In this document: positions 44,235 to 54,641 of the stretch, one piece after another | Position numbering within the stretch: the first letter of the stretch is position 1 | Layout of the letters: each line of letters starts with the position of its first letter | Assembly: GCF_963662255.1 (NCBI RefSeq) | Contig: NW_026912192.1 | Coordinates: 992,001 to 1,056,000, forward strand | Direction of reading: 5' to 3' | DNA length: 64,000 nt | DNA from: Cinclus cinclus | Taxonomy: Eukaryota > Chordata > Aves > Passeriformes > Cinclidae | The notes under the pieces: generated by a model | The model's database searches: none | The model's input: the letters and a program-made list of their open reading frames with translations, nothing else | What the model was told of the DNA's origin: nothing | Position numbers and translations under genes: made by a program

Positions 44235-45017
44235 CCCCCACTGTGACACTGCCCTTGGGATTTCACAGGCACCAAACAAATCACAGCCAGCCCTGCTCCT
44301 TGTGATGTCACAGGCACCAGAGCACATCACAGTCCTGCCCCTTGTGATGTCACAGGCTCCAGAGCACATCACAGCCCTGCTCCTTGTGATGTCAAATGTG
44401 GAGGCCCATGGCTTTGCCTTAGAGGAATTTCCCTTGAGTGGGCTGTGATTAGCTTATCTCAACCCTCCTAGAAGGATGCTCATTAGGTTAGCACACCTTT
44501 TCTTGTCATGGTGAGCTACTGAATAGCTTCTCTTATCCCACCATGCCCTAGTATCCATGTTAATCCTTTGTAACCAATTGGTCTTTCCCCCTTGCTCTCT
44601 CCCATAAAAACCTCAGTTATTTCCCTCAGTTCTCTAGGGAGCAGTCGTTCCTGGCTCCCTTCACAGAGCTGCTGAATAATAAAGGAATCTTTGTGGAATT
44701 TGCCATAAGACGCTTCCCGTCTCTCTGTCCCTGAGGCAGCCTGGGAAAGCCTTGCAAGCAGAGCTGGAATCGCTGAGATTAAATCACTGACCAGAGCTGA
44801 TGACTTGTGGCCACAGCTACCCCTTCCTGAGGCTTATCCAGTGGCCAGGAGAACAGACAGAAGATCCCCTAGAAGGCAGTTCCTTGCAGGACTCTCTCTC
44901 TCTGGGAAGGCTGGCAGCTTCCTGGGTCTGAAGCATTGAATCTCAAAAGACCCCCTACCAGCCTTCAGTCACAGGTACCAGAGCACATCACAGCCCTGCC
45001 CCTTGTGATGTCTCAGG
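44235..45017. repeat. 44-bp minisatellite (tgatgtcacaggcaccagag type), split by an LTR
   Basis: Units of about 44 bp containing ccttgtgatgtcacaggc and agagcacatcacagccctg repeat from 44,235 to 44,394 and resume at about 44,967-45,017. Each unit carries TGATGTCA, one base from a CRE palindrome. The interruption is a solo LTR. Confidence 0.85.
44395..44970 (+). mobile_element. Solo LTR inserted in the 44-bp minisatellite
   Basis: About 570 bp separates two parts of the minisatellite. It has a TATA-like CATAAAAA at 44,603-44,610 and AATAAA at 44,678-44,683, about 70 bp apart, as in a U3-R-U5 layout. GTCA occurs on both sides (gatgtca / cttca-gtca), a possible 4-bp target duplication. No internal viral sequence is present. 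Confidence 0.75.
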
Positions 45018-45146
45018 CCCCATGAGTGCCCCAAGTGTGGGAAGAGCTTCTCACAGAGCTCTCATTTCACCAGATACCAAGATGCACCACTGAGGGAAGC
45101 CCTGCAAGTGCCCGGAGTGCAAGAAGAGCTTTGTGCCAGTCTAAGG
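45018..45146 (+). pseudogene. ZNF copy D: last-finger fragment
   Basis: The translation begins [20 protein letters not shown], a C2H2 finger whose second His pair is altered, followed by the same 3' tail seen after the other ZNF copies (gggaagccctgcaa). The upstream part is missing; the fragment begins directly at the end of the 44-bp minisatellite. It is the tail of a further ZNF unit. Confidence 0.8.
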
Positions 45147-45149
45147 TTG

Positions 45150-45501
45150 CAATGTAAGATGTTAACCACAAGTATATATTCTATCACCATCTGTTAAAAG
45201 CAGGTGGAGCAGTGTTCCTTCTCTCTTCCATGACCCATCCATCATAACTCCAGGGGGCAGGGGGAAATATCTTCTGTTAATAGGCCAGCTGTTAAAGCCA
45301 GGTGGGGTAGTTTTGTTTACCCCTTTCAGGACCCATCCTTTGTCCAGGAAGGTGTGATAATTGATAAAAGATTCGTGTCAATCATAAAAGTAGTGGGGTT
45401 TGTATAAACCAGAATACTTAGGTCTGAAATGAAGCATGGACATTAGATAGAGAAAAATAGAGAAAAATATATATGATTAAATCATTCTCTTTAAATACCC
45501 C
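45150..45501. mobile_element. LTR-like remnant
   Basis: Contains atatcttctgttaataggcc and tgttaaaagcaggtgg, phrases shared with the other LTR-like repeats at 19,138 and 45,962. Ends and orientation are unclear. Confidence 0.4.
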
Positions 45502-45959
45502 TGTTATGAATATTGTGTTTTTTAGTAAATTGTATTCAATACCAGTTTGCAAAATGAGGATTTCCCACAGCCTGAAAGATTTTGCAAAATCAGATTTCCT
45601 GCCTTTGTGTAATCAATTGCAACCTATCTGCTAAGACCAGACTTCCCACTTCTGCTGTTCTTTATCTACCAAAACCAGATGGTTACTTGACAAATTGTCC
45701 AGAGATTTCACAAGCGGTCCCATGGATGTTTTTTTGACCACCACCGCTTACCTGGCAGAATTATGACAACAAAAAAAATAACAGTTATTGATTACTACGA
45801 GGAAAAACATCCTATAAAAAGGAGCTGCAAACCAAGGTTTGACAGAGCGTGGAGTGGGCGCTGACCCCTCACGTTCCCCAGCGCTGCTTGCTCCGTCTAT
45901 ATCAAATAAAGCAACTTAAATTTTGCTAAATATGGAGACTTTCTTTCTCATTTATAACA
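45502..45959 (+). mobile_element. Solo LTR with TATA box and poly(A) signal
   Basis: Termini are TGTTAT...ATAACA, an inverted pair. TATAAAAA lies at 45,813-45,820 and AATAAA at 45,905-45,910. No target duplication is visible (acccc versus aaggt), and no internal viral sequence adjoins it. Confidence 0.7.
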
Positions 45960-46507
45960 AAGGTATTTTCTGTTAATAAGCCATTAAGTCTCGCTGCATG
46001 ATTAATCAAATTACATCATCCCATTTGAAATGCCCCACCCAAGGGGAAGAGCCAAGCATTTCCTACCTAAATAAAATCTAAAATTTGAAATATCACAGCA
46101 ACCTTTTCCCACTAAATTCCTAGAGAAAGACCAGAAAGACCAGGCCCAGCTTCATCACCAGTAAATCTTAAAAAAAAAAAAAATCAAAAAGAACACACCC
46201 TTCTCCAAAATCATTGCTTCAACAAAACCACATCTGTCACTCCAGTAAAACTATAGCCTGCATGTAATCAGACTGCTACCAACACTGTGACCAATAGGGT
46301 GTCAGGTTGCATTCTAACTCTATCAGTGTTTTCTTTTTAATATTACTATACTTTTAATTTTCCCAGTAAAAATCTGATATTCCTATTCCCATATCTTTGC
46401 CTGAGAGCTCCTTAATCTCAAAGTTATAACAGAGAGAGAGAGTTTACATTTTCCATTTCAAGAGAGGCTCCTGTCTTCCTCAGCAGACACCTGTCTTTAA
46501 ACCAAGA
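45960..46507 (+). mobile_element. LTR-like repeat with a U5 related to the young ERV
   Basis: The first ~410 bp match 19,116-19,500. The last ~130 bp (tattcccatatctttgcctgagagctcc ... acacctgtctttaaacc) match the reverse complement of the first ~150 bp of the LTR at 33,919, that is the U5 end of that family. This looks like an LTR of a related subfamily in plus orientation. Confidence 0.6.
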
Positions 46508-46740
46508 CTGTGTTCCTCCAGCTCCATCCCCCATGGCAGGGTCTGCATTGGATGATCTCCAGTGACCCTGGGTGGGCAGAGTCCTGGTGATCTGTGGTGC
46601 CACTGATCCGTGTTGGGGAGACACCTGGCTGGGGGATCCACATCCTCCTGGCTCCCCGTTACCTGTATTTTCTTTGCATTTCTCTTTGTCCTTTCCAAAC
46701 ACCCAAAACTGGGGCAGAAATAAAGATGTTGAACTAAGAT
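46508..46740 (+). other. Orphan 3' flank of a ZNF copy, start of unit C
   Basis: The string ctccagctccatcccccatggcagg and the following gagacacctggctggg / ccacatcctcctggctcc match the 3' flanks after copies B and C. As at 22,346, it shows the tail of one ZNF unit placed before the next. Confidence 0.7.
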
Positions 46741-46876
46741 GTGGAAGGGGACATGGGGGGATCTTCCAGGGGATGTGGGGGATGCTGGGTTCGTGGGACT
46801 TCAGGGTTCCTCAGAGGGACTTGGGGGTTGCTCAGGGCTTTGGGCACTGCAGGCCCAGCAGCTCTGTCGGCACTGG

Positions 46877-46940
46877 GACACCCTGGCAGAGTTTCTGGGG
46901 CAGCTGACCAAGGACCCCCTGCCCTGGAACTGTCCCCATG
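46877..46940 (+). other. Exon-like block shared with unit A, unidentified
   Basis: Reads TLAEFLGQLTKDPLPWNCPH and matches 22,612-22,700 with frame-preserving changes. No function is assigned. Confidence 0.3.
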
Positions 46941-47029
46941 TCCCCCCATCCCGGTCCCTGGTGTGCCTTGTCCAGGATCCCCCTGTCCCTGCTGCCAGCT
47001 CCCTTGCCCCCAGCCCATTCCCAAGTCAC

Positions 47030-48150
47030 CCCACTCCTGCTCCCATGCCAGTTTGGATCCCATTCGAGGTCTCATTCCCTGTCAGTGTCCTGAATTCTCT
47101 GTCTGGTTGCCTTTCCCAAATTCCCAGGCCCATATTCCTTGTCCTGTTCCCACTGACATATTCCCAGTTCTGCTCCAGTTCCATACTTCCATTTCTATAG
47201 TCCCTGTCTTGTTCCAAAGTTCACATTCCTAGTTCTGCTCCCGTACTCAGGTTCCCAATCTTCCTAATCCACATCCCATATTCTCTCTCTGGTTGCTCTT
47301 TCCATATTCCCTGTCCCATACCCATGTTTGCATCCCTGGTCCCATTCCCGCTTGTGTCCCGTATTTGGGGTCCATTCCCAGTCACTGTCTCCAATCCCAG
47401 TCCCAGCCCTGTATTCCCGGTCCCATTCCTGTATTGCCAGTCGCTGTCCTTATTTCCAGTCCCTGTTCCCCGGTGCCCTTTCTCAGTCCCCACCCCCATT
47501 CCCGGTCTCATTCCAGATCTTGGTCTCCATTCCTGGTCCCATTCCCAGTTCCATTCCCAGTGCTGTCCTGTATTCCCAGTCCCATTCCTGAGGGCCGCCT
47601 CTCCCATGGGGGCCGAGGGTTTCACAGCTGGGGCTGCCGTGCCACATGAACCCTTCAGCCCTGCTGCTCTCCTTGGCCAGCTGCAGAGAGTACAAGGCTT
47701 TGGGCATTGCTCAGAGGCCCCCAGCTGGCCACAGCAGCCCATCCTGCCAGCACCCCTGTGCCTCAGAGCCCTCCCTCATAGTGGGGCCATGCAAGGGCCA
47801 TGGGCCTGCACGAGGCTCCTGTTCTTGACACAGGAGCAAGGCTGCAGCTCCAGCCTTGGGGCCCTGGGCCGCAGCAGCCCAGGGCAGGCCCAGCTGCAGA
47901 GCTCACAGCCCCGGGGTGTTTCACTGGAACACTTCTGAACACTAATCCCCATCCCATATTCTCTCTCTGCTTGCTGCTCCCACATTCCCTGACCTGCTCC
48001 CATATTCCCATCCCCGCTCTCATTCCCGGTTCCTGTCCCGTATTCCCGGTCCCATTCCCCGTCCCATTCCAAGTCCCCATTCCCAGTCACACTTCCCGTT
48101 CCCGAACCCGGTTCCCATTCCCCGTCCCCATTCCCGGTTCCCGTCCCCTC
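47030..48150. repeat. Minisatellite upstream of ZNF copy C, with a non-repeat interruption
   Basis: Degenerate cattcccagtcccatattcc units occupy 47,030-47,590 and 47,940-48,150. The 47,590-47,940 interval is unrelated GC-rich sequence without a recognisable gene. Confidence 0.75.
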
Positions 48151-48199
48151 TCACCCGACGCCGCCGCCATCCCCAGCCCCCCCCCCCCACGTCGATCCT

Positions 48200-48269
48200 C
48201 ACGTGACTGGGGAAACCCCGCGGTCCTCCCTCCCACCAATTACAGCGCGCGATCGCTCTGGATTTGCAT
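48200..48269 (+). promoter_or_regulatory. Promoter module of ZNF copy C: E-box, CCAAT, octamer
   Basis: CACGTG (48,200-48,205), CCAAT (48,236-48,240) and ATTTGCAT (48,262-48,269) keep the order and spacing of copies A and B. The presumed 5' exon ends at the donor after 48,548 (ccgcag|gtgagc). Confidence 0.7.
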
Positions 48270-48798
48270 AACCATGCCCTTGTATGTGGCCCCGCCCACC
48301 GCCGGCTGCAGCCAGTGCTCCCAGTAAGAGCGGTCCTGGCAGGGATAGCGCTGCCAATTCCTTTCTGGGGCTCTCAGTATCGCTTCCAGTGCTCCTAGTA
48401 TCGCTCCCAGTACCCCGCGGGCGCAGCTGCTTTGGAATTCCCCAGGGCAGAACGGGAGGGAGAGTAGCAGCCGCAGAAACACGCAGTTTTCCCCTCAGGC
48501 AGCAACTCCCTCGGCTGCGGCAGCATCACCCCCCCTCGGACTCCGCAGGTGAGCTGGGAGGGGAAGCTCGTCCCAAATCAGTCGGCGGAAGGGTCTCCGG
48601 GAGGGGTTTTTTGCAGGGCAGGGATCTTGCTGGACCCGGAGCCGGGGGACCCCCGGCAGCCTGGAGGGGTGCGGGAGGTTGGTGCTGAGCGGGCTCTGGG
48701 CTCCCCGAGGCTGCAAGGGGCCCTGGCTTCTCCAGCTGCCCTCGGGCAGAGGGACCATCAAACCCAGCGTGCTCAGACCTTGTTTTCCCACAAACCAG

Positions 48799-49464
48799 GA
48801 TTTCCCATTCCCCAACCTTGGCCCGATGGAGCAGGGGAAGGAGACCAGGAAGGACAAATCCCCGCAGCAGAACCTCGTGGAAGAGGCCGTTTTGAGCAGC
48901 TCCACGGTGCAGCAATCCAACGGGGAGGAAAAGCCCTGGAGATCCCGCATGAGGAGGGGCTGCAAGTGCAGATCAGGGGGATCCCAGGAGGAAAGACGCG
49001 GCCAGAGCTTGGAGCTGGTGGTCCATGAGCAGCTTCACGATGGGAAGAAGCCCCACAAGTGCTCAAAAGTTGGGAAGAGCTTCAGTCAGAAATCCAACCT
49101 CATCTGCCACTGGAGAATCCACACGGGGGAGCGGCCCTATGAACGTGGGGAATGCGGAAAGAGCTTCAGGATAAGTTCAGAATTGACTGTCCACCAAAGG
49201 AGCCACACAGGGGAGAGGCCCTTTGAGTGTGATAAGTGCTGGAAGAGATTTCAGAGCAGTTCTGATCTGCTCAAGCACTATCGCATTCACATGGATGAGA
49301 GGCCCTTCTGCTGCCCTGACTGTGGGAGGGGCGTCAAGCAAAACTGCACCCTCGTCAGGCACCGGCGCATCCACACCGGGGAGACGCCCTACGGGTGTGG
49401 GGAGTGTGGGAGGAGATTCTCACAGCACTCTAACTTGATCATACACCAACAGAGTTTCCGCTAA
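48799..49464 (+). pseudogene. ZNF copy C: short, decayed C2H2 zinc-finger ORF
   Basis: After the acceptor accag (48,798) the frame from ATG 48,826 reads [12 protein letters not shown] and stays open for 212 residues. The intron separating exons 2 and 3 in copies A and B is missing: MEQ is joined straight to the exon 3 sequence, losing about 12 codons of each side. Five finger units remain. Finger 1 lost its second Cys (KCSKVG), finger 2 its first (YERGEC), and the last finger its final His (HQQSFR), so only two keep all four ligands. A further finger-like stretch follows the stop (ECPECGKSF). The protein, if made, would be a weak DNA binder; I favour a pseudogene with an intact frame. Confidence 0.78.
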
Positions 49465-49734
49465 GAGAAGCTCTGTGAGTGCCCCGAGTGTGGGAAAAGC
49501 TTCATGTGCTGCTCCAGCTCCATCCCCCATGGCAGGATCTGTGCTGGATGATCCCCAGTGACCCCCAGTGGGCAGAGCTCCGGTGATCTGTGTTGCCACT
49601 CATCTATGTTGAGAAGGCACCCGGCTGGGGGCTCCACATCCTCCTGGCTCCTCGTGGCCTAGATTTTCTTTCATTTCTCTTTGTCGTTAAAAACACCCAA
49701 AATCGGGGTAAAGTCATTGTACTAAGGCATGAAT
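49465..49734 (+). other. 3' flank of ZNF copy C
   Basis: Colinear with the flanks of copies A and B (gcttcatgtgctgctccagctcc and the gacacc/gcacccggctgggg region), without the 25,300-25,650 insert-like part. Non-coding. Confidence 0.7.
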
Positions 49735-49949
49735 CAGGACACGTGGTGGACAATGACATGGGTGGGGAAATGGGAGACGTGGACATGGATGGGTACATGG
49801 CCATGGATGGAGACGTGGCAGGACAAAGACATGGGTGGGGATGTGTGAGGACATGTAAGGACACAGCCCTGGGTAAGGGGACATGGACATGAGGGTACAT
49901 GGACATGAGTAGGAACATGGGGAATATGGATATGGGGGGACGTGGATGG
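49735..49949. repeat. ggacatggatgggg-type minisatellite (unit C)
   Basis: Imperfect repeats of acatggacatgggtgg and gacgtggacatggatggg directly follow (in minus-strand sense) the CYP4-like remnant, as in units A and B. Confidence 0.8.
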
Positions 49950-50048
49950 GGACATGAACTGGGATGGCATCAATGCCACCACTTGTGCCACCACAGTGCC
50001 ACCAGCACCTTCATCTTGGCCATGGCAAAGCGCTGCTCAATGCAGTTC
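49950..50048 (-). pseudogene. CYP4-like: CYP4-type P450 last-exon remnant (unit C)
   Basis: The minus strand reads RNCIEQRFAMAKMKVLVAL, the P450 haem loop and following helix in the CYP4 style, with Glu in place of the usual Gly after CI. A duplicated gtggcac segment then breaks the exon. The acceptor present in A and B is lost by a deletion that joins this exon to gtgggagggagtttgg. Confidence 0.75.
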
Positions 50049-50049
50049 C

Positions 50050-51180
50050 TGGTGGGAGGGAGTTTGGGGTCATCTTGGGACTGACCGTGGGTCTTGTCCA
50101 CTCTGCAGTGAGGAGTATCCCTCGCCAGGGAGTCTGGGATGGATGGGGGCAGGAGAGGTTAGACACTGGTCCTGATGGACACCAGAGCCATGGATACCAG
50201 CTGGACACTGGTTCAGATGGACACCAGAGCCATGGATCCCACTCTGGATGGACAATGCTCTGGGTAGATCCCAGCTGGACATTGGTCTGGACAACCCTTG
50301 GTCCTGCAGACCCCCAGCCTGGCCAGCCCCCAGCACAGATGATCACCAGCCTGGCAACGCCCTGGCCAGCCTCACTGGTCCACCAGCCCATTCCAGTTGC
50401 CCCAACCCCAAACACCCCAAAATAAACCCAGTATCAGAACATCAGCTCTGGGTAGTCCCTGCAGAGTGAGGAGGAAACTGAGGCATGAGCTGGGGGGGGG
50501 TGAGTATGGTGGTGGGAGGGGACTTCAGGACCTAGGGATCCACCCTGGAGATTCCAAAACAAGCACCCAACCCCCAGATTGTCACCGCAGGATCTCAGGC
50601 CCCTCAGCTGTCACACCAGGGGGACTCCAGGAGCCACCGTGACTCTGCAGTCCCCTCGAAGGGTGACCCGTGGTGTTCTTCTGGTGTCACCAGTGAGTCC
50701 ACCGCAGGAGAAGGAGGAGGAGGTGAGGATGTGACTGAAACTCCTGCCCATTTACATGGGGAGGTTGCGACAGGAACTGGGGCCAAGCACAGGTGGAGCA
50801 GTGGAGGTACCACGGGGGGTCAGGGGGGAGGGGAGGACATGGGGACAGTCCCCAAGGTCCCTTCAGGGAATGCTGTGGCAGGGGCAGTGTTTGGGGGGGG
50901 GGGGGTGATGTGGGGTGGTGCAGCATCCTCAGGATGATGCAGGGAAAAGGAAATGGTCGGGAGTGACCCCAAAAATGTTGCCACCACCCCCACCTCGGGG
51001 ATTGCACAGAGAGGGGGTCCTGCGGTGTGACCAAGCACCCCCTGACTGAGGGGCACCCCAGGGTGATAAAGAGGTGGTCAGGGGTATCCCCAGGGTGTAG
51101 GGGGGAAGGGAAGTGTGGTTGGGGCGCAGCAGAAATGCCTCCAGTCCCTCCTGCACTTGGGGCACAGGGGTAGCGGGACA
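50050..51180. other. Duplicated flank shared with 26,705-27,925
   Basis: Colinear with unit A's flank, including a 57-bp direct repeat (gacaccagagccatggat twice near 50,180-50,240) and a poly-G run of 11 near 50,895. No gene is supported. Confidence 0.55.
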
Positions 51181-51340
51181 CCTGTCACCCTGTCCCCAGC
51201 AGGGGTGGAGGCTGCGGGAGGCTGGCATGGGTGGGCAGGAGAACCCAAAAATTTGGAACCCCTGGGTGGTCAGGAAATTTGGGACCCTTCAAGGTGGGGA
51301 TTCCAGGCTGGGGATGCTTCCCACCACCACCCTCAAATCC

Positions 51341-51710
51341 AGCTCCTGGACCCACCCAAATTATTCTCCCTACCCCATCACTCCCAAATCTGTCCCCAAA
51401 ATGCCTCCCCTGTCCCACCAACACCAAATCCAAGCCCAAAATTCCTCTCCCCATCCCACCAGCCCCAAATCCAACCCCTGGTCCCCCCAAAATGACTTCC
51501 CGCATGATGCCGCCAGCAAATGCAGCTCCTGGACCCACCCAAATTATTCTCCCTACCCCATCACTCCCAAATTCAGTCCCCAAAATGCCTCCCCTGTCCC
51601 ACCAACCCCAAATCCAAGCCCAAAATTCCTCTCCCCATCCCACCAGCCCCAAATCCAACCCCTGGTCCCCCCAAAATGACTTCCCGCATGATGCCGCCAG
51701 CAAATGCAGC
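51341..51710. repeat. 183-bp tandem duplication, open on both strands
   Basis: The block starting agctcctggacccacccaaa at 51,341 recurs at 51,524 and begins again at 51,708. Two full units are almost identical. The length (183) is a multiple of three, which keeps Pro/Asn-rich plus-strand and Gly-rich minus-strand frames open through the array. Coding is unproven. Confidence 0.85.
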
Positions 51711-51800
51711 CCCTGAACCCCCCAAAATTGACTCCCCGCCACCACACATGGAGGTGTGAGCCCCCCCGGACACCCCTGAGCCCCCCCCGCACTACTGAAG

Positions 51801-52154
51801 ACCTACAAGTGGCACACTGTGGCCGTCACCACCCCAGGAGGGGACCCCAAAAGGGGCGGGGGGTCCCTGGGGAGCCAGCGCTGGGAGCGGCTGCAGGGCT
51901 GGAAACGCTCCTACAGCCACCCCGACAGCGACAGGGCTGGTGACAGGGGTGTCCCCAAGGGCAGCGTGCACTGGGCGCTGATCCAGAGGGTGTTTTCTGT
52001 CCCCTCCAAGGTGCCCAAGGAGCCGTGGGGTCTTGAGGGGACACAAGGGACAAGGCCATCCCTGCAGCTGTACCTGCGCCCTGTGGGCAGGAGGAGGGGA
52101 CACGGCGACAGCAGTGCCAGGGCAGAGCTGGGGACACAGGATGGGACAGTGTAA
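51801..52154 (+). CDS. Hypothetical exon-like ORF
   Basis: After an acceptor-like ctactgaag at about 51,800 a frame reads TYKWHTVAVTTPGGDPKRGG and stays open to TAA near 52,152-52,154. It contains HWALIQRVFSVPSKVPKEPW and LQLYLRP, which look more protein-like than nearby frames. I do not recognise the domain; it could be the last exon of a gene whose other exons are lost. Low confidence. Confidence 0.25.
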   Translation, partial: TYKWHTVAVTTPGGDPKRGGGSLGSQRWERLQGWKRSYSHPDSDRAGDRGVPKGSVHWALIQRVFSVPSKVPKEPWGLEGTQGTRPSLQLYLRPVGRRRGHGDSSARAELGTQDGTV

Positions 52155-52199
52155 CTTTTTGTTGTGTCCCCTGCCGTGTTGTTGGGCAGGGGAAAGTGA

Positions 52200-52640
52200 C
52201 AAGGTTTGTGAGCGCTGGCCTTTCAGGCACTTAGCTTCATGGTTTCTCACAGAAACCTGTAGTTTCCAGCCGGCATAAAAAGACCGGGAGAGCAGCTCAG
52301 ACTTTTTTCCACAGGCTTTATTATTGTCCGTGAAGGGGTCAGGCTACAAATCCAAAGATAGGGGATCACACATGTACTTTTATAGGTTTTGGGGGGATCA
52401 CAAGTAAACCAATGGAAAACAGGGTAAACACATTTTGGCTAACTACATTATCTTTCTTTGTTTGGGACAACCAATTATAAAGAACCAAACCCAACCAGTA
52501 ATATTCTAAAAAGATAGGAAGAGCTTGCATTTTTATAACATGAGTCATTCGAAGCAAGTAGTTTTTCTTATCTCAAAGGAGGTTCCAGGGGACTGTTGAA
52601 GGGCTGTTTGCAGAGAGATTCATCTCCTCTACAGGGCAGG
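52200..52640 (-). mobile_element. Solo LTR-like element (minus)
   Basis: On the minus strand TATAAAAG (52,378-52,385) is followed about 60 bp later by AATAAA (52,317-52,322). This U3-R order fits an LTR in minus orientation. Exact ends are not clear. Confidence 0.5.
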
Positions 52641-52679
52641 TGAGTTATTCTGGAGTGGAAGTTGAGTGCTGGATGCTGA

Positions 52680-53960
52680 AGTAATTTCAGAGAAGTTCAG
52701 AATGTGCTGAGTTGGAAGGGACCCATCAGGATCATTGAGTCCAACTCCTGTCCCTGCACAGGACACCGCAACAATTCCACTATGGTCCTGAGAGCACTGT
52801 CCAAATGCTTCTTGTCCCAAGACAGAATTGGGGCTGGGACCACTTCTCTGGGGACCCTGTTCCAGTGCTCAAGCCCCCTCTAGGTGAAAAAGATTTTCCT
52901 AATCAACCTAAGCCTCCTCTGACTCAGCTCCAGCCATTTCCTCGAGTCCTGTCCCTGCTCATGAGAGTGAAGAGATTGCTATTATCCTCTGGACACTCTG
53001 CAATGGCTTTATGTCTTCTCTATGTTGTGCTGTCCCTCAAGGTGAGGCCACCCCAGTGCAGAGCAGAGCATGACAATCCCCTCCCTGGCCCGGCTGCTGA
53101 TGCTGGGCCTGCTGCCCCAGGACATGGTGGCACTTTGGACTGCCAGGGCACTGCTGACTCATGTTCCACTTGCCCTTGGCCAGGACCCCTGGGTCCCTCC
53201 CCACAGCTGCTCTCCAGCCTCTCCTTCCTGGTCCATACACCAAGGCAGGGGTGCCCCATCCCAGGGGCAGAATCTGACACTGCCCTTGTTAAACTCCACA
53301 GTTGGTGATTGCCCATCTCTAGCTGTGAGGTCTCTCTGCAGAGCCTCTCTGACCTCCAGGCAGGTGACGGCTCCTCCCAGTTTAGTGTCATCAGTAAATT
53401 CACTGATTATCCCTTCAAGCCCTGTGTTCAGGTCCTTAAGGAAGATGTTGAAGAGCTGGGGCTGGCAGTGGAGCCCTGCAGAACCCACTGGTGACCACTG
53501 TCAGTGTGGTGTCACCGCAGTCACTGCCACCCTTGGTGCCTGACCCCTGAGCCAGTTGCTTGCCCATCCCACAATGTGTTTATTCAGCTGTGTGCTGGAC
53601 ACTTTGTCCAGAAGCATTCTGGGAGACACAGTACCAAAAGCTTTGCTGAAATCCAGAAAGATTCCATGTGCTGGCTTTCCTGCATCAACTGATGTGTTTT
53701 ACCCTGTTGTAGAAGGAAATCAGACTTCACCAGCAGGACCTTCCCCTCATGAAGCCATGCTGACTCTGACTGATGCCTGTATTGTCCTCCAGGTGTTTTT
53801 CAATACTTCCCAGAATAAACTTTTCCATTATTTTATTTGGTATTGAAATGAGACTGACTGGCCTGGAGTGTCTGGGGTCCCCCTTCTTGTCCTCCTTGAC
53901 ATTTGTACATTTGCCAGATTCCAGCCAGCTGGGACCTCTCAAATCCCAGATGTGAGCTCT
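52680..53960 (-). mobile_element. CR1-type LINE fragment, 5'-truncated and frameshifted
   Basis: Plus-strand text such as gttggaagggacccatcaggatcattgagtccaactcc is the reverse complement of the CR1 3' end. Upstream in element sense the minus strand encodes CR1 RT pieces: RPVSLISIPNKIMEKFILG and SQHGFMRG (53,727-53,942), then LFNIFLKDLNTGLEG and FTDDTKLGG (53,159-53,488). The catalytic region is broken by frameshifts, and the FADD box reads FTDD. It is a dead copy. Confidence 0.93.
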
Positions 53961-54641
53961 GTGTATACTTTGATTACTCCAGGGGAAGCAGCCTGCTCAC
54001 ACCCGCATGTCTGAGCTTCTATTCTCCTCAGGCAAACCCACTCTGAGGGCAGCAATGGTTAAAAGAATAATTAAAAATACTTCCCATATACAGGCACAAA
54101 GTCATTGCAGATAAAACAATCTTTACAAAAGCTCTTTAAGGTGAGACTCACAGGGCAAAAGTGGACTGCCGTGAAAGTCAGGTTGGAAAAAAAAAAGTCT
54201 TAGTCATGTCTGTATTTAGTATAAAATCCCAGTTTCAGGAGAAGTTGAGGAATGTGTTATTCCAGAAGGAATTGTCTTAAGTAGATATATTGTACTTGTT
54301 CTTTGCAAAGCAAAGGAGTCTGTCCCATTCTGCTGTTTAAATTAAACTGTCTGATTACATTTCAGGGATTTTGGTGGCTTGGAAACAGTTTGGTGCAATT
54401 TTGTGAGCATTCTCTTTCTGTGCATTTCAGCCCTATGTTTGAGGAGCAGTCTCCTGTGTTTTCCTGTAGAAAGCAGGCGTTATTTGGCTGGATGTGTGGG
54501 GCATAACTCCAGCAAACTCACACAGTGATAATAGAAAATGCTTCTGTTTTTATACTCTATTTTATATACATATTCACTGATTTTCCTGGAATAAAGATAC
54601 ATATTATAATCCTTTCTCCCAAAATCATTAACATATTTAAT
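53961..54641. other. Non-coding interval before the ERV fragment
   Basis: AT-rich sequence with no coding frame and no repeat I recognise. It ends abruptly at the left edge of an ERV fragment. Confidence 0.5.

Noticed and set aside
42750..44448. Long frames on both strands as a host gene
   Set aside because: The sequence looks like a dispersed LTR-type repeat followed by a minisatellite, and the frames have no domain resemblance.
44235..45017. CRISPR-like array of regularly spaced repeats
   Set aside because: Units are contiguous with degenerate sequence and no spacers, and the context is a vertebrate genome.
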